This document shows, piece after piece, positions 17,575 to 26,840 of a DNA stretch of 64,000 nt. The translations under genes and the position numbers were made by a program. The notes below the pieces were generated by a model. It saw nothing but the letters and a program-made list of their open reading frames with translations. It was not told where the DNA came from and made no database searches. The DNA comes from Acidobacteriota bacterium (GTDB lineage: Bacteria > Acidobacteriota > Terriglobia > Bryobacterales > Bryobacteraceae). Location: NCBI GenBank assembly GCA_017307505.1, contig JAFKEE010000033.1, positions 1 through 64,000 on the forward strand, in the 5' to 3' direction. Positions within the stretch are counted from its first letter, which is position 1. Every line of letters starts with the position of its first letter.

Positions 17575-17853
17575 CTAGGGCGTGCGCGCCTTCGCCCGCT
17601 TGCGGCCAGCCCTCTTCCGGGCCTCGGCCGCCGGCACCGCTACCAGTCCGGCCGCGGCCACCATGGCCTCCTCCGGGAGGTTCGCCAGCTCCTGGTTCAA
17701 CTCACTGATCCGCCGCTCCAAGTTGGCGGCCTTGTTCTCCAGACCCGGGATGCGCGAACCCGGCGTGTTGGGATCGTCGATCTGCCCCTGCACAGTCGCC
17801 AGTTGCGCCTGCGCTTCGGCAATTCTCGCCATCAGTTGCTCTCTGCGTGTCAT
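17575..17853 (-). CDS. Small coiled-coil protein
   Basis: 92 residues, almost entirely predicted coiled coil in the first two thirds (LMARIAEAQAQLATVQGQI ... LENKAANLERRISELNQEL), ending in a basic tail (RKRAGRKRAKA). A GGAGG site precedes the start at a slightly long spacing. There is no signal peptide. It follows the coiled-coil lipoprotein gene by 21 bp and is probably co-transcribed with it. The basic tail might bind nucleic acid or anionic polymer. Function unknown. Confidence 0.6.
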   Translation of the reverse strand: MTRREQLMARIAEAQAQLATVQGQIDDPNTPGSRIPGLENKAANLERRISELNQELANLPEEAMVAAAGLVAVPAAEARKRAGRKRAKARTP

Positions 17854-17874
17854 CGCGTCCTAGTCCTCCTTCCC

Positions 17875-18507
17875 TTAGCTGTCTCCGCACTTGCGGTCCT
17901 TCCTGAGCTGCTCCAGCGCCGCCTTGCTGTCGGCCTTTGTCGCCGGATCGTCGATTCGCTTGCCGATGTCGGCGCAGATCTTCTTGTCCAGCTCCTCCTT
18001 GGTGGCCTCGACAAACTTGCCGATCTCCTTGCCCTGGTCCACCAGGCTTTGCTTCTTCACCAGGCTCTCCAACAGCTTGCCCAGCGCCTCGACCTTTTCC
18101 TTGTCCGCCTGCAGCTTCTCCAGCTTGTCCAGGTAAATCCGGCTCTCGTCCGCATCGTTGAGCCACCGTTTCTGATTCACCTCAAACTGCACTTTCGCCA
18201 CTTCCAGCAGCTGCTCGCGGACCCGCCTGGCTTGCTTCGCGCGTTCGATGTAGTCCGCACTCCATTTGTCGGCCATCTCCCGGCGGGCTACCCCTTCATC
18301 AACAATGGCCCGGCGGTGCGCGGAGTCGGCTTCGACCGCCGCAAACTGCCGGTAGTGTTTCTCCGATTCCCCGATCTCCTGGCTCAGCCTGGCTTCGTAT
18401 TCCTTCAGCAGCACCGCCGTTTTGGCCGCAAACTCGCGGGCCTCTGTGTCGCACCCGGCCAGCAGCAGGGCGCTGAGCAGGGCCGTTCCAGCGAATGTCT
18501 TCTTCAT
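17875..18507 (-). CDS. Coiled-coil lipoprotein of unknown function
   Basis: 210 residues from MKKTFAGTALL (ATG 18507, GGAG upstream). A lipobox LLLAGC places the lipidated Cys near residue 19. The mature protein is nearly all charged helix with heptad periodicity (EYEARLSQEIGESEKHY, LDKLEKLQADKEKVEALGKLLESL) and two late Cys (KKICADIG, DRKCGDS) that could form a disulfide. It probably forms an elongated periplasmic coiled coil. It is 11 bp downstream of another secreted coiled-coil gene. Confidence 0.65.
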   Translation of the reverse strand: MKKTFAGTALLSALLLAGCDTEAREFAAKTAVLLKEYEARLSQEIGESEKHYRQFAAVEADSAHRRAIVDEGVARREMADKWSADYIERAKQARRVREQLLEVAKVQFEVNQKRWLNDADESRIYLDKLEKLQADKEKVEALGKLLESLVKKQSLVDQGKEIGKFVEATKEELDKKICADIGKRIDDPATKADSKAALEQLRKDRKCGDS

Positions 18508-18518
18508 GGGCTTGCTCC

Positions 18519-19784
18519 TCACTTCGTAACGGCGACGTAAGGCAGGGCCACCGCCGTTCCCAACTGATAGACGAACTGGGCCAACTGCGTCGGCTTCAGC
18601 CCGGAGGCATAGTAGGCAGCCAGCCGGCTTGCGGCCGCCTGCAGGGCCGTTTCGTAACTGCCGTTGTAGACACTGTTCACGCTCACGCGGTAGCGCCGGT
18701 ATTCAATCGACTCGCGCACGTCGTTCATGGTCTGGTCGCCGGATTGCCTGGCTGCAATCTGCGTGGCCAGCAGCAGGGTCACGAGCCGCTGCTCCAGGTC
18801 GTCCCGCATCTGCTCGTTCCCCATGAAGCGAGAGAGGTCGTCGGTGATTGGAGCATTGAGTTCGGCCGGGCTGAAGCGGCATCGTCCAAACTCCGCGGCA
18901 AACCGCCGCAGCAGGTTCCGGGTCTCCGCTACTTCCATATAGCGTCGGACCCGGATCGCGGTCAGCGTCTTGATGTACTGCGCCTCCCGCTCCAGCAACT
19001 CCAGCGCGATCTTTTCCGGAGAGGGAGCCAGGGAGGATGGATCCACTTTTACGCCATTCCAGGAGTCGATAATCGACTCGACGGTTGCCGCCAGTTCCTG
19101 AACTTCCTGTATGCCCTTCTGGATGTCCGCCAAGGCGTCCTGCGCCGCCTTCTGTTTCGTGGCCAGATCGTCGAGTGCGGACTGGTTGCCCGGCGGCGCT
19201 GCCTGCTTCAGGGTCGTCGTGAGCTTGCCCGCGAGGCCCAGTAACTCGCTGAACTGGCCTACTCTCTCCCCCAGTGCCTTCAGCTCCACACTGACGGGGA
19301 CGACTTTCGCCTTATTCGGTTCAGCGGGTCCTGTTGTGGCCGGAGTCTTCTTAGCTTCCGCGGCCGGCGCCGACGCGCTGCTCACCGCACTGTCCGCGGC
19401 GCTCTTCGCTGCCCCGGCCCTCGAGGTCAACGAATCCATCGTGACCTGGGTCATGCCGTCCCGCCGCACTGCGGCAAGATCCTTCTCCCTGGCGTCCAGC
19501 TCCTCCTGGATCGTGGCAATCGCATCCCTGACGTCGCCCCAGGTCCGGAAGGCCTGGATGTTCGATCGCATGGTCACCCGGTACCACTCGATCGCACTCT
19601 TTAACTGGTTCTGCTCGATCACGCCCAGATTGCGCTGCTCCGCTTCTGAGAGCGGTTTGCTCGCTATCTGCCTGGCCGCTTCCAACGTGTCCCTGGCGAT
19701 CTTGTCGCGCGCCTCGTTGTATAGAATGTGCTGGCCGAAGAGCGTAGTTCCTGAAAACAATAACAGGCTGATTTGACGATACAC
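18519..19784 (-). CDS. Secreted coiled-coil protein, GTG start
   Basis: 421 residues. The open frame extends upstream to 20087, but the GTG at 19784 is preceded by a near-perfect AAGGAGGTGA at ideal spacing and opens a signal peptide (VYRQISLLLFSGTTLFGQ); the longer frame would run antisense-like through the transglutaminase gene. The mature protein alternates long helices (IATIQEELDAREKDLAAV, LDDLATKQKAAQDALADIQKGIQEVQEL) with an Ala/Ser/Pro-rich linker at ~135-170. No enzyme motif is visible. With the next two genes it forms a three-gene set of coiled-coil envelope proteins of unknown purpose. Confidence 0.68.
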   Translation of the reverse strand: MYRQISLLLFSGTTLFGQHILYNEARDKIARDTLEAARQIASKPLSEAEQRNLGVIEQNQLKSAIEWYRVTMRSNIQAFRTWGDVRDAIATIQEELDAREKDLAAVRRDGMTQVTMDSLTSRAGAAKSAADSAVSSASAPAAEAKKTPATTGPAEPNKAKVVPVSVELKALGERVGQFSELLGLAGKLTTTLKQAAPPGNQSALDDLATKQKAAQDALADIQKGIQEVQELAATVESIIDSWNGVKVDPSSLAPSPEKIALELLEREAQYIKTLTAIRVRRYMEVAETRNLLRRFAAEFGRCRFSPAELNAPITDDLSRFMGNEQMRDDLEQRLVTLLLATQIAARQSGDQTMNDVRESIEYRRYRVSVNSVYNGSYETALQAAASRLAAYYASGLKPTQLAQFVYQLGTAVALPYVAVTK

Positions 19785-19906
19785 CCTGTCACCTCCTTCA
19801 CTGCAGCAAGCGAGACGCGACTGCGGAAAGTGACATCGAGATTGTGGAAATCTCACCGGGAGACGGTCAGACCGGGAGCGAGGACGGGCAGGGCGCAGTG
19901 GTGGGG

Positions 19907-20785
19907 TCAGTCGGTGGCCACGGAGGCCTTCTCCGGCGCCACGCGCACCCTGACGGAGATCAACTGCTCGCCGCCGCCGAGCGCGACGCCCCGCACCGGG
20001 GTCACGTCCCCATAGTCGCGGCCCCAGGCCAGCGTAATATGCGCCTCGGAGGGTAGCAGGTCGTTGGTCGGATCGATATCCAGCCACCCGTGCCCGGGGC
20101 AGTAGGCCGACACCCAGGCATGGGACTCCTCCGCCCCCACCAGGTTCGGGTTACTGCGCAGGTAGCCGCTCACATACCGCGCCGGCAGCCCGATCGAGCG
20201 CAGGGCTCCGATCATCACATGGGCGAAATCCTGGCAGACGCCGTGCCGAGCGTGCAGCACTTCATCGACTGGAGTCGCCACCGTCGTTGCCCGCGGATCA
20301 TAGCGGAACTGCGTGTAGATGCGGTGCGACAGGTCCAGCAACCCGCCGAGTATCGGACGCCCGGCCGGAAACGACGGCCCGGCGAAGGTTGCAAACTCCG
20401 GTCCCGCCTTCACATACTGCGACGGAAAGACGAACTGGAAGGCTTCCAACGCGGCACCACCCCGATGGGCCCGCACTTCCGCGCGCACATCCTCCCACGC
20501 CGGAGTCGCCTCCGGATCGAGCACCGTCGCCGGGCGCACCTCTACGAGGCTGTCCGCCGAGATGATCAGCCTGGAATGCGGCTCGTGGATCGAGAAGAAC
20601 GTCGTCTCGTTCCCGAAGTAGTCGGTCCGCGAGAACAGGTGGCCCGGATCCGGCAGCACCGTGATGCTGCTGTCGATCAGGGTCTGCCGGTATCCGCTCC
20701 TGGGCCGCAGGTGCACTTCGTTGTGGCAGATGGAGACCGGCTCGCTGTAGGTGTAGGTCGTGATGTGGGTGGCTCGATACGTCAT
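19907..20785 (-). CDS. Transglutaminase-like protein
   Basis: 292 residues. The N-terminal Bact_transglu_N beta domain (YRATHITTYTYSEPV ... NEVHLRPR) is followed by a transglutaminase core with the Cys-His-Asp triad in GVCQDFAH, ESHAWV and DIDPTND. It lacks a signal peptide. It lies 13 bp after the ATP-grasp/alpha-E gene, itself downstream of the DUF2126 transglutaminase gene: a conserved trio found in many bacteria and predicted from genome context (Iyer and colleagues) to make or process a peptide-like product. The biochemical substrate is unknown. Confidence 0.88.
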   Translation of the reverse strand: MTYRATHITTYTYSEPVSICHNEVHLRPRSGYRQTLIDSSITVLPDPGHLFSRTDYFGNETTFFSIHEPHSRLIISADSLVEVRPATVLDPEATPAWEDVRAEVRAHRGGAALEAFQFVFPSQYVKAGPEFATFAGPSFPAGRPILGGLLDLSHRIYTQFRYDPRATTVATPVDEVLHARHGVCQDFAHVMIGALRSIGLPARYVSGYLRSNPNLVGAEESHAWVSAYCPGHGWLDIDPTNDLLPSEAHITLAWGRDYGDVTPVRGVALGGGEQLISVRVRVAPEKASVATD

Positions 20786-20798
20786 GGCGGCCTCCGGA

Positions 20799-23327
20799 TC
20801 AGAAATGCCGCAACTGCTGCGACGGGATGGCGTGGCTGAAATAACTGCTCGACAACACGCTGGATAACTCCCGGATGTCCGCCGCCAGGCGGTCCATCAG
20901 GGAGAGCAGCCCAGCCCACTCGCCGCGTCCGTCCGCCTCCATCAACTTGTCCATGTCGGCCAGCTGCACGCTCGAGAGCAAACTCAGAATCAGGCGCGAC
21001 TCAGCGCTGCGCCGCGAGAGCGAACCGCTGTCCGGCAGCTGCGCGATGTGCTCCGACAGGCGCGCGAACTGGAACGCCACCGACCGGGGATTGGCCTCGT
21101 CGCAGAGGAGCAGGTCGATCACCAGATCGGACTGCATCGTCGTCAGATACCGTGACCGGTAAGTGATCGAGCTGTCCGCGATCTCCAGCAGCTTGGCCAG
21201 GCGCCCGCTCTCGTCGTTCACCTGGTTGCCCAGACCGTGCCGCAGCACGTCCAGCAACTGCGAAGCGCGCTCAATGCGCCGGCCGATGTCCAGAAAGCGC
21301 CAGCCCTGCCCGCGCGTCATGCCGTCCATCACCAGGCCGCTGAACGCCGCCAGCGTGATGATGGACTGGTCCAACAGGTTCGTTGCGCCCAACAGGTGAA
21401 AGGGCTCGGCCGGCCGGCGTGTGCAGAAGTCGTTGTCGAGCCGGTTCAGGATGCGCCAGGCGTCCGGGGAGATCCGGTCCCGCAGCAGCCACGCCAGCCG
21501 CCGTGCTTCGTGGACGATGCGCCCGATGCTGTAGCGCCGGTCCGAATCGAAGATCATCGACACCAGGTCCGCGTTGACTACAGCGGGTCCGCCAGCCTCC
21601 GCCGCGTCGCGGACAAAATGGAGCGCCGTCAGGATGCCCACCGCCGCCTGCAGCCCCGTGGCCGAGCCCGCATCCGTCTCCTGCGACAACAGCGGCAGCG
21701 CGCTTCTCGCCAGGCGGACCGTCGAGTCCACGCGCTCCATGTACCGGCCCAGCCAGAACAGGTTGTCCGCCACACGGCTGGGGAGGTCGAATGTCGCCCG
21801 GCTCACTTCCAGCGTCTGGCTGGAGGGCTTCAACAGGCTGAACTCCTTCTCCTGTCCGCGGCCCAGCACCCATGTATCCTTGCTGCCGCCGCCCCGCTGT
21901 ACCGAGACCACCATGGTGTCCAGCGAGGACGACACCCGCGTCAAGCCGCCCGGCATCACCTTGTAGCCGCCGCCCGAGGGCACCGCATAGACGCGCATCA
22001 CCATGTGCCGCGAGTGCAGTCCCTCTTCGGTCCAAACCGGCACTGTCGAGAGCGCTACCTGTTCCTGGGCCACGAACTGATAGGGCGTTGCGCGGATCCG
22101 CGCTATCAGCTCATCCCGTTCCGCGGCGCTGATCCTGCCGCCGAAGATCGGCTCCTGCGCAGTGCCCGGGAAAGCCTGTTTGACCACGAGCCGCGCCAGG
22201 TTCTGCTTAACGTACTCCAGCGGTTTTTCCTGGCCGCACCACCAGTTGGCCACCGACGGCATCTTGAGTTCTTCCCCGAGAATCTGGCGGCTCAAGCCGG
22301 GTAGGAACGGCGACAGGGCCGCCGTCTCGATCGCACCGCTGCCCAGCGCATTGGCGACGGCCACGGTCCCAGCCCGCACGGCTTCCACCAGGCCCGGCAC
22401 GCCCAGCATGGAATCGCCGCGCAGCTCCAGCGGATCGCAGAAGCCGTCATCCTGGCGCCGCAGGATCATGTCCACCGGCAGCAGGCCGCCCAGCGTTTTC
22501 AGGTAGACCCGCCGGTCGCGCACCGTCAGGTCTCCACCTTCCACGAGCGTGTATCCCAGATAGCGGGCGAGGAACGCATGCTCGAAATAGGTTTCGTTGT
22601 AGGGCCCGGGCGTGAGCAGCACGATGCGCGGATTCTCGCGATGCCCCGGGGCCAGGCTCATCAGCGTCTCGCGATATGACAGGAAGAAGTTCGCCAGCCG
22701 CCGCACGTAGGTTTTGCGGAACAGGTCCGGCAGGGTGCGCGTCGACACCAGCCGGTTTTCCAGCGCGTAGCCCGCGCCGGAAGGAGACTGTGTCCGGTCC
22801 GACAACACCCACCACTGCCCGTCGGGTGAGCGCGCCAGGTCGGCGGCGTAGAGGTGGAGACGGATATCGCCGGGCACGCGGATGCCATGGCAGCTCCTGA
22901 GGAACCCAGGGTTCGCATAGACCAGTTCCGGTGGAAGGAGCCCCTCGGTCAACAGCCGCTGCGGCCCATACAGGTCGCACAGAATCGAGTTGAGCAGGCT
23001 GGCGCGCTGCGCCACCGCTGTTTCGATGCCCGCCCACTCCTGCGGGTCGATGACCATCGGAACCGGGTCCAGAGGCCACGGCCGGTCTGTGCCGTGCGGG
23101 TCGCCATAGACGTTGTAGGTGACACCGTTGTCGCGGATGAGCCGCTGCGCTTCCTTCCAACGGCTGGCCAGATCTTCAGGTCCGGAGGCTTTCAGCGCTT
23201 CCATCAGGGCGCGCCAATGCAGGCGCGTGGTGCCCTGCGCCGTCGCTAGTTCGTCGTAATATCCTGCGTTCGGCGAGTAGTCCCAGCCTTGGGCGACACA
23301 ACTCCCCTTCTCATTCGGACCCTGCAA
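20799..23327 (-). CDS. Circularly permuted ATP-grasp + alpha-E fusion protein
   Basis: 842 residues, TTG start at 23327 with GGAGGT five bases upstream. Residues ~10-480 are the circularly permuted ATP-grasp type 2 domain (NGVTYNVYGDPHG, PLDPVPMVI, LLPPELVYANPGFLRSCHG, VLSDRTQSPSGAGYALENR, LLTPGPYNETYFEHAFLARYLG, GEELKMPSVANWWCG). Residues ~520-840 are the all-helical alpha-E domain (RVADNLFWLGRYMERVD, WRFLDIGRRIERASQ). Elsewhere these are often separate neighbouring genes. The ATP-grasp part is expected to form an amide bond; product and acceptor are unknown. It sits in the middle of the triad. Confidence 0.9.
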   Translation of the reverse strand: MQGPNEKGSCVAQGWDYSPNAGYYDELATAQGTTRLHWRALMEALKASGPEDLASRWKEAQRLIRDNGVTYNVYGDPHGTDRPWPLDPVPMVIDPQEWAGIETAVAQRASLLNSILCDLYGPQRLLTEGLLPPELVYANPGFLRSCHGIRVPGDIRLHLYAADLARSPDGQWWVLSDRTQSPSGAGYALENRLVSTRTLPDLFRKTYVRRLANFFLSYRETLMSLAPGHRENPRIVLLTPGPYNETYFEHAFLARYLGYTLVEGGDLTVRDRRVYLKTLGGLLPVDMILRRQDDGFCDPLELRGDSMLGVPGLVEAVRAGTVAVANALGSGAIETAALSPFLPGLSRQILGEELKMPSVANWWCGQEKPLEYVKQNLARLVVKQAFPGTAQEPIFGGRISAAERDELIARIRATPYQFVAQEQVALSTVPVWTEEGLHSRHMVMRVYAVPSGGGYKVMPGGLTRVSSSLDTMVVSVQRGGGSKDTWVLGRGQEKEFSLLKPSSQTLEVSRATFDLPSRVADNLFWLGRYMERVDSTVRLARSALPLLSQETDAGSATGLQAAVGILTALHFVRDAAEAGGPAVVNADLVSMIFDSDRRYSIGRIVHEARRLAWLLRDRISPDAWRILNRLDNDFCTRRPAEPFHLLGATNLLDQSIITLAAFSGLVMDGMTRGQGWRFLDIGRRIERASQLLDVLRHGLGNQVNDESGRLAKLLEIADSSITYRSRYLTTMQSDLVIDLLLCDEANPRSVAFQFARLSEHIAQLPDSGSLSRRSAESRLILSLLSSVQLADMDKLMEADGRGEWAGLLSLMDRLAADIRELSSVLSSSYFSHAIPSQQLRHF

Positions 23328-23392
23328 CCTGACCTCCGCCCAACGTCCTGCGGTGTATTAGTGAAATTCTGTCACATTTCGGCCATCTATGA

Positions 23393-26300
23393 TCACCTTG
23401 CGAGGGGGCCGCGCCGCAGATCCAGCGTGTAGGGGAACTGCTGATTTACCTCCGGCGCCGGCGCCTGCATGGGCCCTGGCGTGTGCCCGAACCGGAAGAA
23501 CCGCGCCGCCCGCCGTGATTCCGCCTCCGCCGCGTTCACGGGGAACGTCACGTAGTTGCGCCCGCCCGGATGGGCCACGTGATAGGTGCAGCCGCCGATC
23601 GACCGGCTCGACCAGAGGTCCAGCAGGTCGAAGATCAGCGGCGTGTGCACCGGAATCGTCGGATGCAGGCAGGAAGGCGGCTGCCACGCCCTGTAGCGGA
23701 CTCCGGCCACGAACTCGCCTTCCGTTCCCGTCGGGGCCAGCGGGACGCGCCGGCCGTTGCAGGTGATCACGTGGCGTTCGCCGAACAGGCCGCGCACCTT
23801 CACCTGCAACCGCTCCAGTGACGAATCGACGTAGCGCGCGGTGCCGCCGCCGCCGGGCTCCTCGCCCAGCACATACCAGGGCTCGCCCGCCTGCCTCAAC
23901 TCGATCTCGACACCGGAATGCACCACTGAGCCGATGGCCGGGAAGCGGAACTCGAAGTGCGGCGCGAACCAGGACGAGTCCACGGGATACCCGCTCATCC
24001 GCAACTCCGCCAGCACGTCCTCGAAGTCCAGCGACAGGAAGTGCGGCAGCATGAACTTGTCGTGCAACTGCGTGCCCCAGCGCGCCGGCTTCCCTAAGTA
24101 CGGCTGCTTCCAGAACCGCGCCACCAGCGCCCGAATCAGCAACTGCTGCATCAGGCTCATGCGCGCATGCGGCGGCATCTCGAAACCGCGCATCTCCAGC
24201 AGGCCCAGCCGGCCGGTTGAGGTCTCTGGAGCGTACAGCTTGTCGATGCAGAACTCGGCCCGGTGCGTATTGCCGGTCACATCCACCAGCAGGTGGCGGA
24301 AGATGCGGTCGACCAGCCATGGAGGGCAATCGCCTTCGCCGGGCAGCGGGATCTGTGAGTAGGCGATCTCGAGCTCGTACAGGCTGTCCTGCCGCGTCTC
24401 ATCAATGCGCGGCGCCTGGCTGGTGGGTCCGATGAAGAGCGAAGAGAACAGATACGACAAGGAGGGATGATTGAGCCAGTAACCGATCAGACTGCGCAGG
24501 AGATCGGGGCGGCGCAGCAGCGGACTGTCCGCCGGGGTGGGCCCGCCGAGCACGACATGGTTTCCGCCGCCCGTGCCGGTATGCCGCCCGTCCAGCATAA
24601 ACTTCTCCGTGCCCAGCCGGGACTGCCGGGCATCTTCGTAGATCCCGATCGTATTGCGCACCAGCTCATCCCAGTTGCGCGCGGGCGGCGTATTCACCTC
24701 GATCACACCCGGATCCGGCGTCACCCGGATCTGGCTGATGCGCGAATCCCGAGGCGGCTCAGTCCCCTCGACAATCACCGGAGTGCCTCGTTGTGCGGCG
24801 GTGTCCTCAATTGCCGCCAGCAACTCGATATAGTCTTCCAGAGTTGTCACGGGCGGCATGAACACGTGCAACTGCCCGTCGCGCGGCTCCACGCAGATCG
24901 CGGTGCGCACTACCCAGCCGGCCGATTCGCCGAGTTTCGCCTCTTTCTCTGTCTCCCGGGGCCGCGAGAAGTTGCTGCGCCAGTCGCCCTTCTGCTGCCG
25001 CGGAGACTGTGCGCCTTGGTTCTGGCGGTCCGGTATCGGTAGTGGATTCCTTGGAGCCATCGGATCCTGTGGAAACAGGAACGGCATGTCGGCCGGCGCC
25101 GCCCAGGGCAGGCTGGGCAGAGGCAGCCGCAACCCTACCGGTGAGTCACCGGGAATGAGAAATAGCTTCTGCCCGCGCAGCAGCCACAGCCCGGTCTGCC
25201 ACTCCGGGCCGCTCTTGCCTGCCCCCCGCTGCACGGGCAGCACGAAGCCCACGGGATGCGTGAGGCCGCGCTCAAAGACGCGCCGGATGCGGTCGCGCTC
25301 TTCAGCGCTCTCGAGGCGGCTGTCGAGCGGGTCCACATTTACCGGCAGCTGGCGTTCGCGCTGCAGGTAGTGCAGCGGGTCTTCGAAGGCCGCGTTGACG
25401 TACTCGGGATCCAGCCCCAGGCGGCGGGCCAGCCGTTCGATAAAGTCGAAGGCGTCGGCCTCGTCGTAGCCGTGGCGCTCGTCCTCGGCGGCAATCAGGT
25501 TCGGATCGAGCCACATCGGCACGCCGTCATTGCGCCAGTAGCAGGTCAGCGCCCAGCGCGGCAGGCTCTCGCCGGGATACCACTTACCCTGGCCGAAGTG
25601 CAGGAAGCCACCGGGCGAAAAACGGTCGCGGAAGCGTTTGATCAGCTCGCCGCTCGTGCGCCGCTTGTTCTGGCCCAGCGCCTCGGTGTTCCACTCGGCG
25701 CCGTCCATGTCGTCGACGGAGACGAACGTGGGTTCGCCCCCCATCGTCAATCGCACATCGCCGGCCTGCAATTCGGCGTCGATGGCATGCCCCAGCGCTT
25801 CGATCTTCGACCACTGTTCTTCCGTATAGGGCAGCGTGACGCGCGGATCCTCGTGGATGCGCCGTACCGACATCTCGTGAGTGAATTCGACCTCGCACTC
25901 GTCCACGCCTCCGGTGACGGGCGCAGCGGAGAACGGATCCGGAGAGGCCGCTACCGGCAGATGCCCTTCGCCCGCGAACAGTCCGGAGGTGGGATCCAGT
26001 CCGATCCAGCCCGCGCCGGGCAGGTAGACTTCGGTCCAGGCATGCAGGTCAGTGAAGTCCTGCTGCGGACCCTCGGGCCCTTCCAGCGGCTTCAGATCCG
26101 GCTTGAGCTGGATGAGATAGCCGGAGACAAACCGCGCGGCCAGCCCCAGGCGGCGCAGGACCTGGACCAGCAGCCAGGCCGAGTCGCGGCACGAACCGCT
26201 GCGCAGATCCAGCGTCTCTTCTGGCGTCTGCACGCCCGGCTCCATACGGATCGTGTAGCGGATCTCCTGCTGAAGGCGCTGGTTCAAGCCGACCAGGAAG

Positions 26301-26728
26301 TCGATGATGTGACACTTCGAGCGATCGATCGCCGCCGTGTAGGCGTCCAATCGCGGGGCGCCGGGCAAGGTTTCCAGAAAAGGGGTCAGTTCCTTGGCCA
26401 GGGAGGGTTCATAGGCAAACGGAAACTGCTCGGCGGCCGGCTCCAGGAAGAAGTCGAAGGGATTGATGACCGTCATGTCGGCCACGACATCGACTTCGAT
26501 GGAGAAGTGGCGCACCGGCTCGGGGAAGACCACGCGCGCCAGGTAGTTGCTTTGCGGGTCCTGCTGCCAGTTGATGAAGTGCTCGCGCGGGCTGATCCTG
26601 AGCGAGTAGCTCTCCACCGTGGTGCGGCAATGAGGCGCGGGCCGCAGGCGGATGATCTGCGGCGACAGGCGCACCAGCCGGTCATAGTGGTAGACAGTCT
26701 TGTGATGGAGAGCGACTCGAATCGCCAT
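23393..26728 (-). CDS. Transglutaminase-like + DUF2126 protein
   Basis: 1111 residues. The N-terminal ~290 form a transglutaminase-like unit: YHYDRLVRLSPQIIRLRPA, then SGSCRDSAWLLVQVLRRLG with the catalytic Cys, DLHAWTEVYLPG with His, and LDPTSGLFAGEGH with Asp. The rest is DUF2126 (MGGEPTFVSVDDMDG, KWYPGESLPRWAL, RGTPVIVEGTEPPRDSR, DGRHTGTGGGNHVVLGG), a domain related to glutamine-synthetase-like or ATP-grasp ligases. It is the first gene of the triad on this strand. The end is set by the stop at 23393. There is no signal peptide. Confidence 0.9.
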   Translation of the reverse strand: MAIRVALHHKTVYHYDRLVRLSPQIIRLRPAPHCRTTVESYSLRISPREHFINWQQDPQSNYLARVVFPEPVRHFSIEVDVVADMTVINPFDFFLEPAAEQFPFAYEPSLAKELTPFLETLPGAPRLDAYTAAIDRSKCHIIDFLVGLNQRLQQEIRYTIRMEPGVQTPEETLDLRSGSCRDSAWLLVQVLRRLGLAARFVSGYLIQLKPDLKPLEGPEGPQQDFTDLHAWTEVYLPGAGWIGLDPTSGLFAGEGHLPVAASPDPFSAAPVTGGVDECEVEFTHEMSVRRIHEDPRVTLPYTEEQWSKIEALGHAIDAELQAGDVRLTMGGEPTFVSVDDMDGAEWNTEALGQNKRRTSGELIKRFRDRFSPGGFLHFGQGKWYPGESLPRWALTCYWRNDGVPMWLDPNLIAAEDERHGYDEADAFDFIERLARRLGLDPEYVNAAFEDPLHYLQRERQLPVNVDPLDSRLESAEERDRIRRVFERGLTHPVGFVLPVQRGAGKSGPEWQTGLWLLRGQKLFLIPGDSPVGLRLPLPSLPWAAPADMPFLFPQDPMAPRNPLPIPDRQNQGAQSPRQQKGDWRSNFSRPRETEKEAKLGESAGWVVRTAICVEPRDGQLHVFMPPVTTLEDYIELLAAIEDTAAQRGTPVIVEGTEPPRDSRISQIRVTPDPGVIEVNTPPARNWDELVRNTIGIYEDARQSRLGTEKFMLDGRHTGTGGGNHVVLGGPTPADSPLLRRPDLLRSLIGYWLNHPSLSYLFSSLFIGPTSQAPRIDETRQDSLYELEIAYSQIPLPGEGDCPPWLVDRIFRHLLVDVTGNTHRAEFCIDKLYAPETSTGRLGLLEMRGFEMPPHARMSLMQQLLIRALVARFWKQPYLGKPARWGTQLHDKFMLPHFLSLDFEDVLAELRMSGYPVDSSWFAPHFEFRFPAIGSVVHSGVEIELRQAGEPWYVLGEEPGGGGTARYVDSSLERLQVKVRGLFGERHVITCNGRRVPLAPTGTEGEFVAGVRYRAWQPPSCLHPTIPVHTPLIFDLLDLWSSRSIGGCTYHVAHPGGRNYVTFPVNAAEAESRRAARFFRFGHTPGPMQAPAPEVNQQFPYTLDLRRGPLAR

Positions 26729-26840
26729 GCTTGCCCCTTCCCCTGTGCATCACACTGACCCTGCCACGTGGAGGGAGTAAGCGAATCAGGCCGGGTGACT
26801 CGCGCCCGGCCAGATCCAAATTATAAAGGATGCGGAGGGC

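Noticed and set aside
21237-22304. 355-codon plus-strand frame antisense to the ATP-grasp/alpha-E gene
   Set aside because: Composition of a GC shadow; the minus-strand gene has clear conserved motifs.
25256-26758. 500-codon plus-strand frame antisense to the DUF2126 gene
   Set aside because: Antisense shadow without ribosome-binding site or recognisable motifs.
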